The translations under genes were made by a program, and so were the position numbers. Below are positions 52,926 through 57,738 of a DNA stretch of 57,738 nt, piece by piece. The notes beneath the pieces were generated by a model. That model made no database searches. It was given only the letters and a program-made list of their open reading frames with translations, and had not been told where the DNA came from. Within the stretch, counting starts at the first letter, position 1. Each line of letters starts with the position of its first letter. Source of the stretch: a bacterium (lineage in GTDB: Bacteria; CLD3; SB21); the NCBI GenBank assembly GCA_008933615.1, contig WBUR01000027.1, positions 1 to 57,738 on the forward strand. Direction: 5' to 3'.

Positions 52926-53324
52926 TTAATTTTCCTTAAGAGAATCCACGACGACCCACTGATATATCATATCCTGATTGGGCTGACTGACCGACTGATG
53001 TCCGCCTGCAAGCTTCGTAATCAAGAGACTGTTCGGATCACCCGCTATCGCGTTGGACGTGGCATCGGTGCCGTTACCGAGCACACCCCCGAAAGCGCCG
53101 GAAGAATAAGAACTCAAGTCGTAACTCCCAAAATGATTAGCCGCCGAATGGCAGGTTGTCGCGCAAGCCGCATCCAAATAAGGTTTTATATCGGTGCCGT
53201 AAGTCAGAACCGCGGGCGGTCGCTCTTTATAAACTGACGTAATACCCTGCCGTTCACTGCAACTGTTTATGAATAACATAAACATTATAAAAGTAACGGA
53301 ACAAAGTGTGATAATCTGTTTCAT
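52926..53324 (-). CDS. Putative monohaem lipoprotein with CX3CH site
   Basis: 132-aa lipoprotein (hydrophobic leader ending INSC) whose domain looks like the small cytochrome c-type fold of surface proteins: TDIKPYLDAAC then GSYDLSSY and DPNSLLITKL. The haem-binding site is CATTCH, a CX3CH rather than CXXCH motif. Either an atypical haem site or a degenerate one. It lies between the dodecahaem and c554-like genes and belongs to the same operon. Confidence 0.65.
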   Translation of the reverse strand: MKQIITLCSVTFIMFMLFINSCSERQGITSVYKERPPAVLTYGTDIKPYLDAACATTCHSAANHFGSYDLSSYSSGAFGGVLGNGTDATSNAIAGDPNSLLITKLAGGHQSVSQPNQDMIYQWVVVDSLKEN

Positions 53325-53356
53325 GATGATGTCCTATCGTTTCGATAAAAATCTCA

Positions 53357-54436
53357 TTATTTCATTTTAAATGTATGACAATCCATGCACTTTGGATCTG
53401 CGTTTTCAACCTGATGGCACGACGTGCAGTTTTCCATGTCCTTTTTGGCTAACTTCGCATGCATACCGCCGCTGGCTGTTACGAATCCCGGTACAGCGTG
53501 CCATACCGGTTTTGTAACTTTACTGCTTCCATTATGACACTGACTGCAAAACGACTCGGTCTCGTGACAGCTTTGGCATTCCATCGTTTTTGCCTTGGCT
53601 TCAAATCGATGAGTAAAGACATAATCTAATGCGTGCGCTTTCTCAAGATTCATCAAGCTGTTGCCGCCCGTACCCGAAGGAGACATGGATGATTTGAATT
53701 CACCTTTGCTTTTGAATTTCTGCAGATTGCCGCCTTCGTGGCAGTCTGCGCAGGTTTCTTCCGCATGGCACATTTCACAATTCGCCGTCCCGTTGGATGC
53801 AACCACTTGTTTGTGCGTGCGAACAAATTCCATATTATGATCAGCCGGCTTGATGAAACGTATATCGGTATGGCAGGTGCGGCAGTCGTTGCTTGCCTTG
53901 GCGCCGTCATGGCAACTCATACACGATTCCATGGTCGGCAGAAGACTTGCATTCACATAATCCTCTTGCGCAGCGTCCTTATGGCAAGTCTCGCACTTCA
54001 TACCTTGATCGCCTACATGCTGCTTGTGTGAAAAAACCAGTTCCCGTTTCGGGTTCTTGAAAGCAGAATACGGTTCCGATTTTTCCAAATGGCATGTTTT
54101 ACAATCGGTGGTCTTTTGATCGTGGCAAGTATAACACTGATCCATTTTTCCTAAGTTGTTATCCGACGATCTTTCGCTTTTTTCAATACCGGCATGGCAT
54201 TGCGCGCATTCAGCGCCCGTATCCTGAATATGGAATTTATGGCTGAATTTAACAAGCTGGCTCCGGTCCTCTTCCTTATAAATGTCGTGGTATTTATGAC
54301 CGAACATTTTCTGAACCAATTGGGATTTTGTGAATAAACCCGAGACAGCCTCGCGCCCGACGCCGGATAACGAGATCATCGAAAGAATCAAACCAACAAA
54401 TGGTATGATAAGTAATAAAGAAGTTTTGTTTTTCAT
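53357..54436 (-). CDS. Dodecahaem c-type cytochrome
   Basis: 359-aa exported cytochrome with 12 CXXCH motifs packed into about 300 residues, a hydrophobic N terminus (signal peptide or anchor, about 6-25) and many spaced distal histidines (FSHKFHI, FSHKQHV, DYVFTHRFEA). It is probably periplasmic or on the inner face of the outer membrane. It directly follows, by 13 bp, an outer-membrane barrel gene, so a porin-cytochrome conduit is a natural model, though barrel insertion is unproven. Confidence 0.87.
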   Translation of the reverse strand: MKNKTSLLLIIPFVGLILSMISLSGVGREAVSGLFTKSQLVQKMFGHKYHDIYKEEDRSQLVKFSHKFHIQDTGAECAQCHAGIEKSERSSDNNLGKMDQCYTCHDQKTTDCKTCHLEKSEPYSAFKNPKRELVFSHKQHVGDQGMKCETCHKDAAQEDYVNASLLPTMESCMSCHDGAKASNDCRTCHTDIRFIKPADHNMEFVRTHKQVVASNGTANCEMCHAEETCADCHEGGNLQKFKSKGEFKSSMSPSGTGGNSLMNLEKAHALDYVFTHRFEAKAKTMECQSCHETESFCSQCHNGSSKVTKPVWHAVPGFVTASGGMHAKLAKKDMENCTSCHQVENADPKCMDCHTFKMK

Positions 54437-54449
54437 GTTCTTTCACCCG

Positions 54450-55829
54450 TTAGAGTTTATGAAAAATCCAATAATTGGCTCTTAGAAAAAGCCGGACATC
54501 CGATTTATTACCGGCATAGACCGGTGAACTTTTAATATTTTGCGAAAGATACTGTCCTTCAACGTCAACGTTGAAGGAACGGAAAAATTCGTAATTAACT
54601 CTGCCCGTCACTGCGATGGAGGTATTTGTGGCGGTTAAAATCTGACGTTCAAGATTAAATCTATCCCAATCCCCGGGGTTGGCGGGATATTCCCAGCTGT
54701 TTTTGTCTATATCGTCCGCCAGATCAAATCGAGCGTAAGAAATGGAACAATCCGTTTTTAATTTGTCGTTCACCGGATAATATGCCGCCGCGCTGATCAT
54801 ATCGATCGTACCGCCATAACCCATGCGGCGCTGATAGTTCACATTGGTTCTCCAGAAACCTACGCCAAATCCGTATCGCCAGGCGTCTTTCAGATCGTAG
54901 AATACGTTGGCGTATTCGGCGTTCACCGACCAGAGATCGTTTATACGGTAATTACTTCTCAGCCAGATCTCCTGATTAGTGCTTAGATCGTCAAACGAAC
55001 TGAAAATGGTATTGTACATAATATTCGGACGGCGAAAGATATACTCCACTCCTACAAATAGATTTTTGTTGTGCGTATACTGTACGTCGGTGGAAACGCG
55101 GCGCACGTTCTTCTGAAGCATATCGTATTCGAAGTGATAGAACCAGTTGATCTTACCCATAAACATGCGGTTGAGATCAAATCCGATCAATCGTTCCTGC
55201 ATATCCGCGCGCTGGAACAAACTGTCGCCGCCAAGATAATTCAGCGAATGAGCATACGCGCCGTCACGGCTTTTATCTACAAAGGTCAGCGCCGCTTTGG
55301 TCTCAAAATATTTCGCCGTGGAAACTTTTGCTCCCATAGCATGCCTGTCGAAAGGCTTCAACACGGTGAGCGATCCGTCATCCGGCGGCAATGCGCCGAA
55401 ATAACCCGAGACGGAATAATTATCCGCATTGGAATAATCCGCGCGGATGCCGTCTATCGTGGGGCTGCGCAGTCCGGTTAAAACCTGCTGTCTTCCCGCT
55501 TTTATATCCAGCCTGTGTGCCTTTTGATCCCTATTTTTCCACTGCGCATACATATTGTAAACGCGGTATTGCGGGTTTTCTGTCACCTTTCCTGATCCCA
55601 TGTCGTATGCGCCGCGAAAGTAGGTATGGAAAGACAGGTTCGGCATTCCTACGCCGTTGGCGTGAATGATCGCCGTCTGGTAACCTCGGAAACTTTTCGA
55701 CGCGGTCGAGTCGGCAAACTGATTTTCCCATGAATACACCGACGTAGAGAAACGCGCATTAAGTGTCTGCGCTTGCATCAAGCCGGGCAGGAACAAGAAA
55801 GTCAACACGAAAAACATTTTCGATTTCAT
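54450..55829 (-). CDS. Outer-membrane beta-barrel protein
   Basis: 459-aa protein with a signal peptide (MFFVLTFLFLPGLMQA) and a long beta-rich region of alternating aromatic and polar residues (YRVYNMYAQWKN, WFYHFEYDML, LFLRANYWIF at the C terminus), the pattern of an outer-membrane porin. No haem motif. Placed just before the dodecahaem cytochrome gene in an operon with other cytochromes, it may be the barrel of a porin-cytochrome complex or an unrelated porin. The family is not recognised by name. Confidence 0.75.
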   Translation of the reverse strand: MKSKMFFVLTFLFLPGLMQAQTLNARFSTSVYSWENQFADSTASKSFRGYQTAIIHANGVGMPNLSFHTYFRGAYDMGSGKVTENPQYRVYNMYAQWKNRDQKAHRLDIKAGRQQVLTGLRSPTIDGIRADYSNADNYSVSGYFGALPPDDGSLTVLKPFDRHAMGAKVSTAKYFETKAALTFVDKSRDGAYAHSLNYLGGDSLFQRADMQERLIGFDLNRMFMGKINWFYHFEYDMLQKNVRRVSTDVQYTHNKNLFVGVEYIFRRPNIMYNTIFSSFDDLSTNQEIWLRSNYRINDLWSVNAEYANVFYDLKDAWRYGFGVGFWRTNVNYQRRMGYGGTIDMISAAAYYPVNDKLKTDCSISYARFDLADDIDKNSWEYPANPGDWDRFNLERQILTATNTSIAVTGRVNYEFFRSFNVDVEGQYLSQNIKSSPVYAGNKSDVRLFLRANYWIFHKL

Positions 55830-55956
55830 TGTGACCTCTTTATTACAAAGTAGAGTTAGATTAGAATGAATGATTCCGTAAATTGAACACTTTTGAAATA
55901 TTGTAAAAAAATTGTAATAATCAAATATTTTTTTTAACTACCTACATGCTCAAAAT

Positions 55957-56099
55957 GTCATTCTCTAAGAATCTTTTTGAATCATAGATCGCACGTAGCA
56001 AAGAAAAAAGATTCTTATAAGAATGACAACGGCATTTTTTGATCTCTATTTAAATCTTGATTCCCATTATCCTCCACTAACCGAAAAACATCAGGAAAG
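55957..56099. repeat. Dispersed repeat copy 2
   Basis: Same orientation and structure as 17293-17436: GTCATTCTCTAAGAATC, then GATTCTTATAAGAATGAC about 45 bases later, and a shared tail through ACGGCATTTTTTGAT to AAAACATCAGGA. Several substitutions separate the copies. It lies upstream of the porin operon. Confidence 0.75.
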
Positions 56100-56179
56100 C
56101 TGTATAGTTACATTTTTTTTAATAAAAAAAAGCCGATCTAAAGCTCACATCTTTTCAGATTAAGACGAATCGAAAAAAA

Positions 56180-56207
56180 GGCTCCGCTATTTGCGGAGCC
56201 TTTTTTT
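56180..56207 (-). terminator. Terminator of the hexahaem lipoprotein gene
   Basis: GGCTCCGC (56180-56187) and GCGGAGCC (56193-56200) form a perfect 8-bp stem with a 5-nt loop, flanked by A7 and T7, so bidirectional. It lies 23 bp after the stop codon. Confidence 0.85.
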
Positions 56208-56229
56208 ACGTAAGATTAACTGATCCGGC

Positions 56230-57579
56230 TTATGGAAATAGAGCAATCGTGTTAGCTAATAAAGCGGATGTATAAGCCGTATTATGGATACCATTGCTGG
56301 ATTCTCTCAAGGCAAATTGGAAATTGATCATAGCGCCAATATCACGGGCTGTCAGTGATGGAAATTTCGGTTTTGCATTGTTGATCGCAATCTGAGCAGA
56401 GGTCATTCCGGAAGTGCTCGGATTTCTCCAATAACCATTGTCATTGGTGTTTGCCAGATAAATATCAAGATATCCATCCCAGTTACCTGTCGTCAAACCT
56501 GCCCACAGGTTCAGTTCTGAATCAGTCTCCGAGTGCAGAATGGGGGTTCCTCCGCCAAGCGCATTCAGCTTCGCAGCCAAAGCGTCAAGCTGAGCTTTTT
56601 GATTGGCTCGCGGGGTAGTCCACTTGGTAGTTGATGATGAAGAAATAGGAGCCGCTGAATGGCAGCCGGATACGTTGCAACCGTTGAAATTTCCCTGAAC
56701 CATAAACGTATGTCCGCCTGCACGTCCTGAACGGGTCGCCATGTGGCAATCCTGGCAAGAAGCAACCGATGTGTGCGCTGAATTGGCATACGTAGCGGAA
56801 CCGGTGAACTCCACGCCGCCCTGGCCGGCAAATACAGCGCCTACGACGCCATAGTGAACGTGTGTCCTGTAGCTCGGAATAATCTTGTTTGGGAAGGCAT
56901 TGCCGACGGCGGAATCATACAAAACTGTGCTCGGGGCCAACACCAAGGAATCATATTGCACACGATTACCGTTTGTAAAGGATGAACTATATGATAATGC
57001 ACGCGGTTGATGGCACTTCACGCAAAGATTGGATTTCCCACCATCCTGCGTAAGATTGATTGTCTTAGTAGCTCCCCACATAACCATAGGAACTGCTGCC
57101 GTCGTCGTCAAAGCATTGTCGGCTGAAGTATAGGTTTCATGCAAATTGGAATGGCAAGTGCCGCAGCGAATTTCTCCTAAAGCCTGAGAAGATGTCGTCG
57201 AATATTGCAATGCATATTTTGGCGGAGTGGCCGTATTTAATACGAATTGGCCGGTTGCAATAGTTGGGTTTGCTACCACATACAAAAATGCTTCTTGTGT
57301 ATGGCAAGGAGAACAACCGGTATTGCCGGCTTCTTCAAAAGCGGCTTCACCATAGAAGTGTTTCGAGAATTCAAATTCAAGGGCGAGTTGGTCTACTACA
57401 GCAGGCGTGTGGCACTGCTTGCAGGTTTCATTGGCATCAACACCGTTGATACCATTAGTACCATTCGTTCCGTTTTCACCTGCCGGTCCTCTTGGTCCTT
57501 CGCAGCTGATCACTAAAAACATAGCCATCAATGCCAAAGGAAGGGTCATTGCGGCTATAAATCGGAATGCGTTTTTCAT
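56230..57579 (-). CDS. Hexahaem surface lipoprotein with collagen-like linker
   Basis: 449-aa lipoprotein. The signal ends ALMAMFLVISC, then a collagen-like Gly-X-Y run (GPRGPAGENGTNGTNGING) precedes the cytochrome domain. Haem sites are five CXXCH (CKQCH, CSPCH, CGTCH, CVKCH, CQDCH) and one CX4CH (CNVSGCH). The collagen-like spacer probably lifts the haem domain off the membrane, so extracellular reduction of acceptors is a reasonable guess. The start is fixed by GGAGG five bases before the ATG at 57579; the frame is open 24 codons further upstream without support. A Crp/Fnr-like site lies upstream. Confidence 0.85.
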   Translation of the reverse strand: MKNAFRFIAAMTLPLALMAMFLVISCEGPRGPAGENGTNGTNGINGVDANETCKQCHTPAVVDQLALEFEFSKHFYGEAAFEEAGNTGCSPCHTQEAFLYVVANPTIATGQFVLNTATPPKYALQYSTTSSQALGEIRCGTCHSNLHETYTSADNALTTTAAVPMVMWGATKTINLTQDGGKSNLCVKCHQPRALSYSSSFTNGNRVQYDSLVLAPSTVLYDSAVGNAFPNKIIPSYRTHVHYGVVGAVFAGQGGVEFTGSATYANSAHTSVASCQDCHMATRSGRAGGHTFMVQGNFNGCNVSGCHSAAPISSSSTTKWTTPRANQKAQLDALAAKLNALGGGTPILHSETDSELNLWAGLTTGNWDGYLDIYLANTNDNGYWRNPSTSGMTSAQIAINNAKPKFPSLTARDIGAMINFQFALRESSNGIHNTAYTSALLANTIALFP

Positions 57580-57686
57580 ATCAACCTCCGCGGTTAGCGT
57601 TAAATTAGGTTTTTGAGTAACTTGGGGAGAATTAAATTTCAACTTTGACAAAAAACATACTAAAATCTTACAAAATTCTTACACCA

Positions 57687-57728
57687 AATATAATAAGTGT
57701 ATAGAATGTAAACAATGAAATTCGTCAT
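57687..57728 (-). promoter_or_regulatory. Candidate activator site and promoter of the hexahaem lipoprotein gene
   Basis: ATGAA-ATTC-GTCAT (57715-57728) differs at one base from the palindrome found at three other places. On the minus strand TATATT (57687-57692) lies 32 bp away, which places the site at -41.5. Confidence 0.5.
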
Positions 57729-57738
57729 GTTTTAGTAA

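Overview
The window looks like a bacterial chromosome from an anaerobic, multihaem-cytochrome-rich organism. The Bacteroidota/Ignavibacteriota/Calditrichota/KSB1-type neighbourhood is a guess from gene content, not a placement. Signs are a complete Rnf operon, 2-oxoacid:ferredoxin oxidoreductase, some 70 c-type haem motifs in 16 kb, Bacteroidota-style lipoproteins, and an archaeal-type GatE.

Positions 1-12.3 kb form an accessory island. It holds a Type III-like restriction system: mod at 4659-7259 and res running off the left edge, both on the minus strand. Between them sit an ImmA/IrrE protease, a helical protein, a sigma-like protein, a GIY-YIG protein and a DUF3800 protein. Beside the DUF3800 gene is a probable structured small RNA with its own promoter and terminator. 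A diverged remnant of the res 5' end lies upstream of the DUF3800 gene, so the locus has been reshuffled. On the plus strand follow an unknown gene, a P4/D5-type helicase, two small genes and a large serine recombinase. The recombinase frame runs into the terminator and 3' end of a tRNA-Val gene, which is the likely island edge.

Positions 12.3-25.4 kb are core chromosome: a minus-strand tRNA cluster (Gly, Cys, Leu, Val) with a strong promoter, an M23 peptidase, a DHH phosphoesterase, a small membrane protein, a surface lipoprotein whose signal peptide contains a CTTGT repeat that puts the gene out of frame here (candidate phase variation), a saccharopine-dehydrogenase-family enzyme, an RsmB-type methyltransferase, a TPR protein, pgi, gatE and two CBS proteins.

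Positions 25.5-41.5 kb are one long minus-strand operon: korA, korB, an 850-aa ferredoxin-domain protein, rnfB, a 1285-aa PFOR-like protein, rnfC, rnfD, rnfG, rnfE, rnfA, a small NqrM-like protein and apbE. The two giant proteins share a homologous domain and flank rnfB. I read the operon as a dedicated 2-oxoacid -> ferredoxin -> Rnf -> NAD+ ion-pumping machine with an undescribed electron-input module.

Positions 41.9-57.6 kb hold a respiratory/extracellular-electron-transfer cluster, all minus strand: a Rieske/cytochrome b/11-haem module, an ImcH-like NapC/NirT cytochrome, two CbcL-like multihaem c plus cytochrome b fusions (19 and 13 haem motifs), a monohaem cytochrome, a c554-like tetrahaem, a CX3CH lipoprotein, a 12-haem cytochrome next to an outer-membrane barrel, and a collagen-linker hexahaem lipoprotein. 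A palindrome ATGAC-N4-GTCAT of Crp/Fnr architecture recurs upstream of four of these units, including korA, and suggests one respiratory regulon.
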